Source: Melastoma dodecandrum (taxonomy: Eukaryota > Streptophyta > Magnoliopsida > Myrtales > Melastomataceae). Taken from it: DNA of 64,000 bases. How positions within the stretch are numbered: the stretch's first letter is position 1; the number at the start of each line of letters is the position of its first letter. The translations under genes were made by a program, and so were the position numbers. The stretch covers positions 372,001 to 436,000 of the forward strand of contig JARUPY010000235.1 of the NCBI GenBank assembly GCA_029817715.1. Direction: 5' to 3'. Below, one piece after another: positions 1 through 12,245 of this stretch. Below the pieces are notes generated by a model. It did no database searches, was not told the origin of the DNA, and saw nothing but the letters and a program-made list of their open reading frames with translations.

Positions 1-162
1 TCAAGATTTTCTTTAATAACTGTCATGTGCACATGATATAAAAGTAACTACATGTGTGCAAAAATATATAATGTCGACAATAAGATACTCATTATCCAAC
101 AAAACATTGAAAGTTCATAAAATAAAATGTCGCATATAACCAAAGAGTATCATAAGCTCATA

Positions 163-948
163 CTAACCGAAAACATCAAAGGATTCTAAGACACCCATGT
201 CTACAACATGTTTCTTAAAAGCTATGGGTTTAAGTCCTTTAGCCAGCGGTTCTGCTAACATCGACTCTATACCGATATGATCAACAACAATATCGGCTTG
301 CTTTACTAACTCGCGAACCTTAAGATACTTAATCTCCATGTGCTTAGAACCACCCGTAGTTCGGTTATTCTTGGAGTAGAAAACCTCAACACTGTTATCA
401 CAATAGATCACTAATGGTCTAGCAATGAAGACAACAACTCTAAGGCATGAAATAAAATTTTTTAGCCAAATAGCATGAGAAGACGCCCCATAACATGCAA
501 CAAACTCTACCTGCATAGTCGAGGAAGCTATGAGAGTCTATTTAACACTGTTCCAGGAAATCGCTCCTCCAGCCAACATGAATATGTAACCCGAGATAGA
601 CTTCATGTCATTAGAACAACCAGCAAAATCGAAATCTGTATATCCGACCACCTCAAGCTTATCCACTATCTTATAGACCAACATGTTAGCCTTAGTTCGT
701 TGCAAATATCTCATTACCTTCTTAGCAGCAGTCCAATGCTCCCTTCCTAGATTAGACAAATATCTATCAAGAACACTGACAGGAAAGGCAAGATCTGGTC
801 TAGTACAGACCTGAACAGACATCAAGCTACCAACTATACTGCTATAAGGTATGTCTTTCATGGACTCTTTCTCAATATCATTATTGGGACATTGGAACTT
901 CTCCAGGTTTGCAAGACTGCATAGCGAATCACTCAAGTACCTTATCAA
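163..948 (-). pseudogene. Copia RNase H, broken
   Basis: The two pieces (948-538 and 516-163) together cover the end of the Copia polyprotein. The first contains CTRPDLAF and the RNase H start VGYTDFDFAG with its catalytic aspartate. The second begins with MQVEFVACYGA, where the catalytic glutamate sits, and continues through YCDN to the C-terminal end. A stop after AISWNSVK separates them. The product would be the RNase H that removes the RNA strand during reverse transcription, but this copy cannot make it in one piece. Confidence 0.85.
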
Positions 949-2090
949 TATAACATCTTTGGCTCAGACCCAGCACATTTCGAGATCTGTCTCGATAAAT
1001 TTCAATTCTAAGCACATAGGCAGCCTCGCCCAAGTCCTTCATATCAAATGATCTACACAACATCTCCTTAGTTTCGTGTAACAGTGCTAAATCATTACTT
1101 GCAAAAAAGATATCATCCACATAGAGGACAAGAAAAATGAAACTACTCCCACTAGTCCTCATATAAACATACTGATCAAACAAATTCTCAATAAATCCAA
1201 AGGACGATACCACCACATCAAACATTAAATACCATTGTCTAGAAACCTGCTTTAATTCATAAATGGACTTCTTTAATTTGCAAACCATGTGCTGAGCTCC
1301 TTCTACCACAAAACCCTATGGTTGTTCCATATAAACAATAGATCAAAGTGTGCAACTAGTGCCTTTATAATTTTAAACGCATCCGTGTTGCCAACACCGG
1401 CTCGTTTAGTGAATCGTTTGGCCACTAGCCTTGCCTTATGACGTTCAATGTTACCTTTGGCGTCTTTCTTGGTCTTGAAAACCCATTTACAACCAACTAC
1501 CTTTTGTCCAACTGGCAGTTCTGAGAGCTCCCACACATCATTAGCTATCATAGATTGTAACTCATCTTTCATTGCAACCAACCATTCATTGCTTTGAGGT
1601 CTGCCGACTGCTTCCTCAAAGTTTATGGGATCACTCACTAATCCACCGCAATCTTCGCCAAGGAAAATAATGTAATCATTAAATAAAGTAGGTCTCCTTA
1701 CTCTAGTTGATAACATCACGAGAACCATTTCTATAATAACCGGGGGATTATCAACAATCGTATCCTGCTCCTCTCTGTTTACACCCTCTGATGAATCAAT
1801 TTTCAATAGGAGCCGCTACAACTGTAGTTCCCGTAGAAGGCGAAACATGAATGACAACAAAATTTCGATCATCGGATGAAGTAATAGGAAAATCTTGCAC
1901 ATCCGCAATATCATTCTCTAAAAACTTCGTAGTAGGATACTCTACTACTTTATTTCCCCTCGAGGGACAATAGAACCTGTAACCTTTAGATCTTTTTGGA
2001 TTTCCAATGAAGAAGGCACAAATTTTTCGGGGATCCGCCTTCTTCTCGACAGGATTGAACAATCTCACCTCGGCTGGACAACCCTAAACA
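929..2090 (-). pseudogene. Copia integrase C-terminus and reverse transcriptase, broken
   Basis: On the minus strand this begins with the integrase C-terminal part (LFNPVEKKADPRKICAFFIG), then the RT entry region (WVFKTKKDAKGNIERHKARLVAK) split in several frames, then LVLYVDDI with the YVDD catalytic pair near 1110-1130. The stretch that normally holds the first catalytic aspartate (the MDVKTAFLNG region) is absent: the sequence passes from LVAHFDL almost directly to the segment before HMVCKLKKSIYELKQ. That is a small internal deletion plus frameshift around 1310-1370, so RT is inactive even apart from the stops. Confidence 0.85.
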
Positions 2091-3215
2091 TGAAAATGAT
2101 TAATACTAGGCTTTCTCTCAGTCCACAACTCAAATGGAGTCTTTTACACAGACTTGCTGGGAACCCTATTGAGAATGTATGCAACTGTCTTAAGTGCCTC
2201 TCCCCATAGATAGTTAGGAAAGTTGCACTTGTCTATCATACTCCTTACCATATTCATCAGAGTTCGGTTCCTTCGTTCTGCCATGCCATTATGCTCAGGA
2301 GTATAAGGCATAGTATATTGTGGTACAATGCCACATTCTTGCAAAAATTTAGCAAACGACCCTATCTGCAGTCCGGAGCGTGCATGTCTACCATAATACT
2401 CCCCACCTCTATCCGATCTCACAATCTTAACTGTTTTCACCAATTGATTCTCAACTTCTAAAGTGAAGACCTTGAATTTCTCCAAAGCCTCTCACTTCTC
2501 TTTTATGAGAAATATGTAGTCGTAGCGGGAGATATCGTCTATGAAGGTGATGACAAAGTAGTCTGAAGAGGTCCTATGATATCTGTATGCACAATCTCTA
2601 ATAGATCAGTACTACGTGTGGCTCCCTTCTTTCGAGTCTTTGTCAACTTTCCTCGAATACAATCAACATAAGTCTCCATGTCACTAAAATCGAGAAAGAG
2701 TAGCAAATTGTCCTTTATAAGACGTTCCACTCGCTCTTTAGATATATGGCCCAAACGTTTGTGCCACAACATCGAAGACTTCTCATTCGACAAAACCCTT
2801 TTAGGCGCTGAAGATTCAGCACATAAGGATTCAACACCATATGAAGGTACCAAATCCAATCGATAAAGACCATTGGACAATGTTGCACTGCCAATAACTT
2901 TTGAATTTAACGATAACTGCATAAAGCCATTCTGAAATAAATGACTGAATCCAAATTTATCCAACACAGGAACATAGATCATGTTTCTCCTGAAAGTGGG
3001 AATATACAAAACGTTCTCCAAAACAAGTTCAAACCCTGAATTAGGAAGTTTAACTACTCCTATAAATACAACGGCAGCTTCTGCGTTATTCCCTACTTTC
3101 ACCTTGCCTTCATATCCATTTGGCATCCTTTGCTTCTGGAATCCCTACATGGTCATAGCAATATGAACAGATGCATCGCTATCTATCCACCAAGTATTCG
3201 AAGACACATCGGTAA
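2091..3215 (-). pseudogene. Copia protease and integrase N-terminal and core regions, broken
   Basis: The protease signature WWIDSDAS is at about 3169-3192; the usual D-S/T-G-A becomes DSDA, losing the glycine. The GAG-pre-integrase zinc region follows (MLWHKRLGHIS, then YVDCIRGK, where the first cysteine of the CxxC pair is replaced by tyrosine), then the integrase core with TDI, VRSDRGGEY and TPEHNGMAERRNR, so the three DDE residues are recognisable. A frameshift near 2486-2539 separates the first catalytic D from the rest, and stops fall at both ends. Confidence 0.85.
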
Positions 3216-4105
3216 GATTTGATTAGAAACAAACCAATGCTGATGGTTTACCACCCACATTCTTCTTCTTTTGCTTCTCAAGCCAATTCTTATACCGGTA
3301 CAGTCTTTCTTCAAGTGTCCCATTTTCTCACAAAAGAAACACTTAATGCCCCATTTGGCACTCACAGGCGCATCCTTCTGAACTGTTTTGTCATGCCTCT
3401 GTCCAACACCAAACTTATTAAAATTTTGAGGTCCCTAACTGTTTCGTGGTTTGAACCCCTTTTGAAATCCCTTTCCTTTACGAAAACTTGATCCAATACC
3501 GGTCACTACAAAAGCACTCGGCCCCATATGTTTCTTAATTTTCTCCTACTTGGCAACACAACGAGTGATCAACTCATTCACTGTCAAACTCTCTCCATGA
3601 GTATTAAAAGCAGTCTTGATCATTCCAAACTCAGGAGGCAAAGAGCTGAGGATGCGAGGAACAATGTAATTATCCGGCAAATCAATCTTGTGGGCACTCA
3701 CCTTAGATTGCACATGCACCCATCTCATAATGCACTCCCTCACATTGGCAAAATCCTTGTAAGCCAAATCATTCATCATCTCCAGCAAGTGTGTGATCTT
3801 TGCACCTGATATCGCTCTCCAATAGCAGCAAGAAGAGCCTTTGTATTATTAGTCTTTGGTAAACCACTTAGAAGATGATCCGGGAAAGCCCTTTTCGTGG
3901 CCAGCATGCACATTTTATTTGCGTGTGTCCATTCCTCATAATTCTCGTTCTCCTGGATTGAGCTCGCATCAGTGGGCACCGCAGGTTCATCAATTGTAAT
4001 ACCCATATCCTGATTAATGCAGCTCATAGCAAACTCGAGGTACTGCTTCCACCTCTTCTAATTTGAACCACTTAAGACCTCTATGGTGGCAGCATTGTTG
4101 CCCAT
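3183..4105 (-). pseudogene. Copia gag with CCHC zinc knuckle, broken
   Basis: The reading starts near 4105 (MGNNAATIEVLSG, then a stop) and continues in two overlapping frames, 4027-3776 and 3788-3546, with capsid-like sequence (ALLAAIGERYQV, ILSSLPPEFGMIKTAF). A CX2CX4HX4C zinc knuckle, CFFCEKMGHLKKDC, lies at about 3300-3345. At least two frameshifts and several stops interrupt it. This would be the nucleocapsid and capsid protein that packages element RNA. Confidence 0.85.
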
Positions 4106-5125
4106 ATTGATGGAAAATATAGAACAAAAGTAACGCAACAATCAAGTGTCATGAGCCGTATGAGATCGATCAATTAGATCAAACAATTATGAAGAATCCT
4201 CATACTCCAATGTCAACTCCCCTTTGAGTAGAGAAAACAGAGAAACCTTCCCACAAGGATCATAAAGAAACAACAGATTCGACAAGTTCATTCCCTTTGG
4301 AAAATAAATAGTCTAATCCAATGATCCAGAATCAAAGAATTTTCACATCCGATCACGTGTCACCATGCACGATCCACTTTGATTAAATCATATACAACAC
4401 AATGTGCTATAATAAAAATTGTGGGGACTTCTTACGTTCCACCTTTAAGGAACCACCACCTGTCACGTACAAGCGAGCCACATTGGTAGCCAAACCCTTG
4501 CACACATTATGATGTTCTTTCAAAAAATAAATGCATGTCTAAATAGAGAAGACGTTCACAACTGTCACCATAAACGGGTCACTCTGGCAACAAGACGTTC
4601 ATAGTACAACATGGTCAAATCTCACTAAGCTCATAACGTTTCTCACACCAAAAGATTGTGTTTGACCATTTACTCGTGTTTAAATAATTTTATATTTTCG
4701 TCCACGAGTCTAAAATTATAATGATTGCGTAGAACAAACTTTATAATATGTGCAACCTATATTAATGATTGCAAGAATTTATTTATTTAATTAATTTTAA
4801 TTTTAATTTTTTTGACCGGTCAACGATCAATCGTTCTCCAGCGGCCGGTTGCCAGTACGAAATGACCGTAAATCAAGAGCCCCATGGGCTGTTTATATAA
4901 AGCCTAGCCCACTTGGGCCAAGCCTTCATTCCCTTAAAAAAAGTCTTGCACACTTGGGCGAGACTTCCCTAATCTAAATAATAATAATAATAGTAATAAA
5001 AAGATGAGGAAACCATATCTCACTTCTCAAGAACCCTAATTCAGCCGTCATCAATTTTACGAATTAATCAGATCAAACAAAATAACGGTAAAATTATTTT
5101 CCAAGATTGTAAATCCGCGTAATCC
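4106..5125 (-). other. 5' untranslated leader of the Copia element
   Basis: About 1.0 kb between the primer binding site and the gag start. It is AT-rich, has no long ORF, and no other feature was seen in it. Confidence 0.6.
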
Positions 5126-5137
5126 GCTCTGATACCA
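5126..5137 (-). other. Primer binding site, initiator tRNA-Met type
   Basis: The minus strand reads TGGTATCAGAGC, the classic plant Copia site complementary to the 3' end of initiator tRNA-Met, two bases inside the LTR end at 5140. It fixes both the orientation of the element and the inner LTR boundary. Confidence 0.92.
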
Positions 5138-5139
5138 AA

Positions 5140-5658
5140 TGTGATAAATCACATAATCACATAAATCACAAACAAAGTAAACAGCGGAAGACTAAATCGA
5201 TTACGCGAGCGGCGTAGATCTTCTTCCCATTTTCCTTCCTATACTGCTGCTCTTGATGGAGGAGGCAAAAGAACAAACTGACCGTAGACTGGATGAGTGA
5301 TCAACCTAGACAAAGAAACCTAATATAGGGTTTCCTTATGGAAAGTCAGTTTTGCCTTTTAATAAATAAAAAGTCTAAAGGACTGGAGGATGGACCTAGC
5401 CATAAATAACCATAATTTGTATAACCTATAGTCCTATCCATAACAGACCATATGATATAAAATAACCTACACCTAACCCACATCAAATAAACGAGATGGA
5501 CATATCACAATAACTTTAGCGATCACGATACTATTTCATGCACTGACTTATGTCACAGCCTGTTTCATAAAATATACTTTAATAAAGTAAAATTAAAATA
5601 AATAAAAGTAAAGTAAAAATAAATAATTAATAGAAGCACAAATCCAAAAATTCTAACA
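5140..5658 (-). repeat. 5' LTR of the minus-strand Copia element
   Basis: Read on the minus strand, the LTR begins TGTTAGAATTTTTGG and ends ATTTATCACA, with the TG...CA ends expected of an LTR. Its inner edge is set by the primer binding site two bases away. The length is 519 bp. The partner LTR is outside the window, so the outer edge rests on the TG alone. Confidence 0.75.
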
Positions 5659-6098
5659 ATATGGTCTTAGTGGGCACGTGCGATAATTCAATGCTCGAAG
5701 TAGTGAAGTTCCCTTGTATAACCTTCATATATGTGAAACATGCCCACTCTGATGGCACCGAAATTCAGCATTGATGACGGAACCACGACTAATTTTCAAT
5801 CCACGCTTGTTCTAGCAACCATGGTTGCCACCCAATTGCACTCCCGTTCTGGTCCTCAGCCAACAACTTTCACCATTCCTGGTCATAATGAAGCTGCAAA
5901 AATTTCTGGTGGGCTGCAATAAAAGAGTCGAGGCAGTGTCCCTGATAACCAATCCAATCGTACAAAAATTTGGTTCATCCAAAACTTTGATGAATGGGTT
6001 TTCTTGGGTTTTAATAATTAAATCAATCTATAAATATTCTTCGGAAAGAACGGCTTAAGCGTACCTTTCAGCCCTAATATAAAATTTTATGTTTAATT
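5659..6098. other. Spacer between two Copia elements
   Basis: 440 bp with only short overlapping ORFs (5740-5922, 5825-6058) that resemble no family I recognise. Nothing else is seen in it. Confidence 0.5.
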
Positions 6099-6314
6099 TG
6101 TTAGTGTGTGCACATATGTGCTAGGACACTTTGTAATATATGTGAAATTGTTAATAAAAGCAAGTATTTACTGTTTATTAATTACTTTTCTGCTCGTAAT
6201 TAATATACGATAAAGTTCCATAGATTGATTATTTGTCAATCTAAAATTGTCCTTGATCGGATAGATGTTTAGAGCGGACATGAACATCTAGATCAATGCC
6301 GAGTATTACTTAGG
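6099..6314 (+). repeat. Truncated 5' LTR
   Basis: It begins TGTTAGTGTGTGCACATATG and matches the start of the 3' LTR at 8481 over about 215 bp with scattered differences, until ACTTAGG at 6308-6314, where it switches to integrase coding sequence. Confidence 0.85.
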
Positions 6315-8466
6315 ATATGGTTAGATCAATGATGAGTCATTCAAGTTTTCCATTATCATTTTGGAGTTATGCCTTAGAAACGGCAGCATACATGCTTAAC
6401 CGAGTTCCAACCAAAACTGCAGATAAGACACCATATGAATTATGGTTTAGAAAGAAACCAAACTTGTCTTATCTCAAGTTGTGGCATTGCAATGCTTATG
6501 TGAAGAACGATAGTTCTGGCTTGTAGCAAGATCCATCAAGTGTTTGTTTGTCGGTTATCCCAAAGAAACAAATGGATACTATTTTTATCTTCCATGTGAG
6601 CACAAGATTATTGCTGCTCGATATGCTACCTTCTTAGAAAGAGAGTTTATTTCTAAAAGGGGTAGTGGGATTAAAATAAGTTTGGAAGAAATTTCAGACA
6701 CTACAGACAAGTTGGAAAATGAACAGTTGGATGTGGAGATTGTACCGTAAGTAAAAGTAACTCCACTAACAGAACCTGTTCAAGAAACGCAAGATATACA
6801 TAAGTCTATAAGAGTACATCAAGAACCCGAGAGATATGGGTGGATCGTAACACAACATGAGGATGTATTACTCGTCGAGAACGATGAACCGCTGACTTAC
6901 GAGGAATCTGTTGCATCAATAGTTTCCGAGAAATGGCTAAACGCCATGAATTTCGAAATGGACTCCATGTATACCTACCAAGTTTGGGAGTTGGTAGATG
7001 CACCAATTGGGGTAAAACCTATTGGATGCAAGAGGGTCTTCAAGAAGAAGATCGACGTGGAAGAGAATGTTAGTACCTATAAAGCAAGACTAGTGGCAAA
7101 AGGTTTCACTCAGCGTCAAGGGATCGACTATGTTGAAACATTTTCACAGGTTGCAATGCTGAAATCTATTCGGATTTTACTTGTTATTGCAGTTTACAAG
7201 GATTACGAGATCTGGCAAATGGATATAAAAACTGCTTTCCTAAATGGAAGGCTAGAGGAGGGAGTGTACATGGTACAACCTCCTGGTTTCATAAGGTCCG
7301 AGAATTCAGATAAGGTATGTAAGCTGAAGAGATCCGTTTATGGATTAAAGCAACCTTCTCAGAGCTGGAACATAAGATTTGATGAGGCAGTCAAGGATTT
7401 TGGCTTCATCAAGGATCCAGATGAACCTTGCGTTTACAAGAAGGTTAGTGGGAGCAATATTATCTTCCTAGTCCTGTATGTTGACGATATACTTCTTATT
7501 GGCAATGACAAGTTCAGCCTAGAATCTACTAAAAATTGGCTAAATAATTGTTTTACAATGAAAGATCTTGTGGAAGCGACTTATATATTGGGTATTAGAA
7601 TATACCAAGATCGACAATGAAGACTGCTAGGTTTAAGTCAAAGTACATATATTGACAAGGTACTAAAGAGATTTAATATGCAAGATTCCAAAAGAAGATT
7701 CTTGCCTATGTCACATGGTATACAACTCTCCAAGGCGACGTGTCCACAAATACTAGAGGAGAGAAAGAGGATGGGTAAGATAACTTACGCTTCGGCTATT
7801 GGATCCATCATGTATGCCATGATATGTACAAGACCTGATGTATCGTATGCTTTGAGCATGACAAGTAGATATCAGGATGATCCTGGAGAGGGTCATTGGA
7901 CAGCAGTCAAGACTATCCTCAAGTATCAAAGAAGAACTAAAGATATGTTCCTGGTCTATGGAGGAGATGAGGAATTGGTCGTTAGAGGATATACTGACGC
8001 CAGTTTCCAGATAGATCGTGACGATCTGAAATTGCGGCTAGGTTACGTATTTTGTCTAAATGGAGCAGCTGTTTGCTGGAAAAGTTCGAAGCAGGAAATA
8101 GCTGCAGATTTTACAGTAGAGTCCGAATACATAGCAGCTTCAGAAGCGACAAAAGAAGCTAGTTGGATAAAAAATTTTAAGACAGAACTTGAAGCGGTTC
8201 CTAGTAGTCATGGTCCAGTTCTACTATACTTTGACAACAATGCTCCCATAATAGAACCAAAGGAACCAATGTCTCACTAGCTAACCAAGCATGTATTACG
8301 GAAATATCACATCTTCAGAGAAATAGTTAAGAGGGGTGATATGTTGGTAAGTAAAGTAAATACTAGTGAGAATATTGCAGATCCACTCGCTATGGCCTTA
8401 CCTCAGCAGAAGCATGAGTCCCTTGTGAGGGCCCTAAGACTGAGAGTCCATAGTGCTTGGCAATAG
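6315..8466 (+). pseudogene. Copia pol: integrase end, reverse transcriptase, RNase H
   Basis: It starts inside integrase (MVRSMMSHSSFPLSFW, in a different frame up to 6526). From 6544 to 8466 it is one frame broken by three stops (6748, 7618, 8278). RT retains WQMDIKTAFLNG and LVLYVDDILL, so both catalytic aspartate sites are present. RNase H retains GYTDASFQ, ESEYIAASEA and FDNN (normally CDN), and ends in the usual KHESLVRALR region. Decay is light compared with the neighbouring minus-strand element, but without gag, protease or the integrase core it cannot move itself. Confidence 0.9.
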
Positions 8467-8480
8467 TGCAAGTAGGAGAT

Positions 8481-10215
8481 TGTTAGTTTGTGCACATATG
8501 TGCCAAGACATTTTGTAATATATGTAATAATTATTAATTAAGGCAAGCATTTACTGTTTATTAATTACTTTTCTGCTCGTAATTAATTTACGGTAAAGTC
8601 CCATAGATTGATTATTTATCAATCTAAAATTGTCCTTGATTGGATAGATATTTAGAGGGGACATGAACATCTAGATCAATGCCGAGTATAACTTAGGTCG
8701 AGTTAGACCAAGGGATGGATGTCCAAGTTATACTTGGGGGTGCCCAAGTTTAGGGTACACTGGAGACGACCCGTTTATTGAGAATACCACATGTTAACAG
8801 TCATTGGTCGCTTCTCTTGTTGAACGAGTGTAACTGATCTCCTGACTTGAGACCTGCATTTATTCTATGCGTGGAGTTGTCCACTTTGATGCCGTTAGAA
8901 GCAGTCTTTAATCGGATTTTGAGTAATACGATTATTGGGTGTGCAGTGAAGCGTAGAGAGGATAATGGTGAGTCAATATAGGATTCATCGCTCTCTTGGA
9001 TTAGATAGTTGACATCATGGCCACTTGATTGAGATATTAGTGATTTTAATCACACGGCCGTGAGGAATGTTTATCATTCAAGTTAAGATCTATTATATAT
9101 TAGAAAACAAGTAAAACGATTAATTCAGTAATGGCGCGTGATGAATTGAATTAATCGGGATGTCGGTGAGATGAAGAGATTGAATTACACAGTAATCGGT
9201 TCATTGTGGTTTTGGTTCATGACTAATATTCTATTATGTTGGGTGATTGAAATTTGTTGCTAGACGGTTACCTCAATCTGTGCATGGATATACACTGCCT
9301 TCGTATATAGAACCTAGAGGGTCGCACATAAACGCACGTGAATACGGACATTGATTATTTAATTCTAATGGATATTAGAATTAAAAGTATAAATTTTCAG
9401 AATTAGAATTTGTTGGACTACAAATTTATTCTGAAATATTCGGAAGCAATAAATCATAGTGTTGAATTTAAGTTGATCAAATATGTCTGAGTTGTAGATT
9501 ATAATATTATATTTTATAAATATCAATATAGGGCTACCCAAATTGGATTAAGCACATTTGGCCCATTAAGTACATCGTAGCTTTGCTACGTTCTATTAGT
9601 TGATTAAATTTTAATTGTTAAATTGTAAAACGTCGGTACCCAATTGAAAAGGTAAAATCATTACCTATGAGCTATGTAGCATATCATTGCTACGTGGCGC
9701 TAATTAATTATTTTAACAATAATTTTAATTATAAGACGGTACCACGTACATTAAGGAAAAAGCAATATAAATAGATGTTATCGGCCATTTGATGAAATGA
9801 GTTTATCCGGCCAAGAAAAGAAAATTTAATTCGGCCATAGAAGGAAATCTTTGGCCGAGGCTTCCGAGAGCAAATAGCAGAAAAAATCCCGAAGACTAGC
9901 ACCGAAGGGAATTCGAAGAAAATTTTCGTGTGACGTGTGCATGGATACTTTTAGAGGAGTCACGCTTGGGACTCTCGAAGACGATCATATTCGCAACTTT
10001 TGTTGTTTTCGAACAACAAGGTACGAGTTATTAAACCCATTTTACTATTCGAGTTATACGCATCGCATAGATCTGGTATATGTTTCGGATAGTTTTTTCC
10101 GAAACGAGCTTCCGTTGCGCTCGGTGAAAACCCAACATAAATTTCTTATTATATTTACCTTCGAGCATATACGTTGCACAATTTTCATATATTATTTTTA
10201 TCTCACGGTATAACA
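8481..10215 (+). repeat. 3' LTR of the plus-strand Copia element
   Basis: It begins TGTTAGTTTGTGCACATATG right after the purine-rich AGTAGGAGAT at 8471-8480. The first 215 bp match the 5' LTR stump. The end at 10215 (GGTATAACA) is chosen only because it mirrors the start. About 1.7 kb, with no coding content. Confidence 0.65.
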
Positions 10216-11097
10216 ACCGAACATGAGTGGGAGCCTTTTAACTGCCGTGGGTTGTTATGGCCTCGACTTCTGTTATAGAATAAAAAATTTGTAAAGTTGT
10301 GCAATTATTTTGTGAAATAAGAAAAAGTTGTATAATATTTTGTCGTATAATGATAATACAAAAACTTCGTACATGTAAGCAATTTAAATTTCTTTTACGA
10401 ATTATATGTATGGTTTCTTTGGGTACATTTTTTTTTAAAGAAAAACAAATAATATGTATAGTACAAATGATTCTCCTGAAAAAAGAGAAAAACTATAGAA
10501 CAAAATATTTAAATATTTTGTAAATAGTAAGAACCATTTCTTACTTAAAGCAGTATTTTCCTCAAAATAAGTTTATTCGTTTTTGTACGAAATAATTGCT
10601 GTGAAATACGAAATAACTTAACAAATATTACGAACTAATTTTTTGCTCCTAGTTAATTTTTCGTATATTTACATTAAGTACTAAATAAAATTACAATTGT
10701 AAACCTTTACGAAATTCCTCTTGTTGGCAAAAGGGTTTATAGCAACACTTGTAAGAGCTTTGAGAAATTTCTCCCATAAAACCAAAACCATTTTCCGACA
10801 ATCCTACTCTCGCGGGATTGCCACATTGGATATAAATCCGGCTATTTTGCGAGAACAGGATTGCCCGTAGAGCGTTTGGTTGCTGTAAACCCCTCTGTCG
10901 GCAATCATATTTTTATGAGATTACCGGATTTACATCCAATGCGACAATCTCGTGAGAATATGATTGTCGGCTTGACACACCGACATAATCTGAAAAATTC
11001 TGACAAGTTTTAATATATATTTGTCAGTTATAATTACTTATCTAGTCAATAAAAAAATTTAACCTATAATCAATAAATACGAAAAAAGTTGGCATGA
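10216..11097. other. Unassigned AT-rich DNA left of the 5S locus
   Basis: It has no ORF worth reporting and no recognised gene. The only structure seen is the foldback at 10795-10970. The 5S spacer sequence begins at about 11098 (ATCTCGTCAATTGTTTAA). Confidence 0.5.
10795..10970. repeat. Foldback with 47-bp imperfect inverted arms
   Basis: Arm 10795-10841 (starting CCGACAATCCTACTCTCGCG, ending AAATCCGG) pairs with arm 10924-10970 (starting CCGGATTTACATCC, ending GATTGTCGG), with roughly eight mismatches over 47 positions and an 82-bp loop. Each arm also holds its own small hairpin (CAATCC...GGATTG; GACAATC...GATTGTC). It could be a MITE remnant; no clear target duplication was seen. Confidence 0.7.
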
Positions 11098-11306
11098 TAA
11101 TCTCGTCAATTGTTTAAAGTTTTGAGTTTCTTACCCAGTTCGCCTAAATTGTGTCCGATTCTCCTTATCGTTGGTTGGGAATCAGAAGGTGGACAGCGAG
11201 TGGAAGGAAGCCGAAACTTACGGTCCTATCCTTGAAGAAAACCGACAAGAATAAGTTCAACACGGGAATGATCGACAGAGAAACAAACATGAAATGAAGA
11301 CAAAAA

Positions 11307-11425
11307 GGAGTGCAATACGAGGAATTCCAAGAAGGTCACCCATTCTAGTACTACTTCCGCCCAAGCACACTTAACTTCAGAGTTCTGACGAGATCCGATG
11401 CTTTAATGCGGTTGTGGTCGCACCC
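11307..11425 (-). rRNA. 5S rRNA, copy M1
   Basis: Leftmost copy. Several substitutions across the gene, including the A box, so it is probably not functional. Confidence 0.82.
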
Positions 11426-11577
11426 GATGATCCAATCTCGTCAAATGTTTATCATTATGAGTTTCCTCTTTCGTTCGCCTAAATTGTGTCCTTCTCTCCA
11501 TCTTGGTGGTTGGGAATTGGAAGGTGGACAACTTGTGGAAAGAAACCGAAACTTACGGTCCCATCCTTTAAAAAAAC

Positions 11578-11696
11578 CGACGGGAACACGAGGACTTCCC
11601 AGGAGGTCACCGATTCTAGCACTACTCTCGCCTATGCACGCTTAACGTCGGAGTTCTGATGGGATCCGATACTTTAGTACCGGCATGGTCGCACCC
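11578..11696 (-). rRNA. 5S rRNA, copy M2
   Basis: The A-box and C-box regions are recognisable with substitutions; the 3' end is altered (GTTCCCGTC in place of GTTGCACTCC). Confidence 0.78.
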
Positions 11697-11912
11697 GTTG
11701 TTTCAATCTCGTCAATTGTTTAACTTTTTGAGTTTCGTCTCCCGTTTGTCCAAATTGTGTGCGGTTCTCCATCTCGCAGGTTGCGAATCGAAATGTGGAC
11801 AACGAGTGGAAGGAGGCCAAAACTTACGGTCCCATACTTGAAGAAAATCGAAAGAACAAATCAAACACGCGAAACGATCGACAGAGAAACAAAGGTGAAA
11901 TGACGACAAAAA

Positions 11913-12031
11913 GGGGTGCAACAGGTGGACTTCCCAGGATGTCACCAATGCTAGTACTACTCTCGCCCAAGCACGCTTAACTTCGGAGTTCTGATGGGAT
12001 CCGGTGCTTTAGTGCTGGTATGGTCGCACCC
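11913..12031 (-). rRNA. 5S rRNA, copy M3
   Basis: Full length; 5' half near consensus, with substitutions in the C box. Confidence 0.88.
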
Positions 12032-12245
12032 GTTATTTCAATCTTGTCATTTGTTTAACTTTTTGTATTTCTTTTCATGTTCGTCCTAATTGTGTGCGGT
12101 TCTCCATCTCGCTGGTTGCGAATGGAAATGTGGACAACTAATGAAAGGAGGCCAAAACTTACGGTCCTATACTTGAACAGACCGAAAGAACAAATCAAGC
12201 ACGTGAACGATCGACCGAGAAACAAAGGTGAAATGATGACAAAAA

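Larger units (their letters stand above)
1..5658 (-). mobile_element. Decayed Ty1/copia LTR retrotransposon, cut by the window start
   Basis: This is a Copia element read on the minus strand, in the order LTR (5140-5658), primer binding site (5126-5137), leader, gag, protease, integrase, reverse transcriptase, RNase H, ending near 163. Integrase before reverse transcriptase is the diagnostic Copia order. Every domain carries stop codons or frameshifts, so it is not autonomous. The 3' LTR should begin just left of position 1 and is not in the window, so no target-site duplication can be tested. The 160 bases left of the RNase H stop hold the 3' untranslated part. Confidence 0.9.
6099..10215 (+). 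mobile_element. Internally deleted Ty1/copia retrotransposon
   Basis: Read on the plus strand: 216 bp of 5' LTR (6099-6314), then immediately the end of integrase, RT and RNase H (to 8466), and a long 3' LTR from 8481. The rest of the 5' LTR, primer site, gag, protease and most of integrase are missing. The right end is placed at 10215 because ATAACA there mirrors the LTR start TGTTAG, but no matching target duplication was found (TAATT on the left, ACCGA on the right), so that end is uncertain. Confidence 0.85.

Noticed and set aside
5740..6058. Two overlapping ORFs between the Copia elements
   Set aside because: Short, overlapping, no recognised motif; insufficient for a gene call.
6094..10220. 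Target-site duplication of the plus-strand Copia element
   Set aside because: TAATT on the left does not match ACCGA after 10215, and no CA followed by TAATT was found downstream; the right end may be misplaced or the flank rearranged.
10031..10523. Small ORFs in AT-rich DNA around 10.0-10.5 kb
   Set aside because: Low-complexity translations overlapping on opposite strands, partly inside the LTR.
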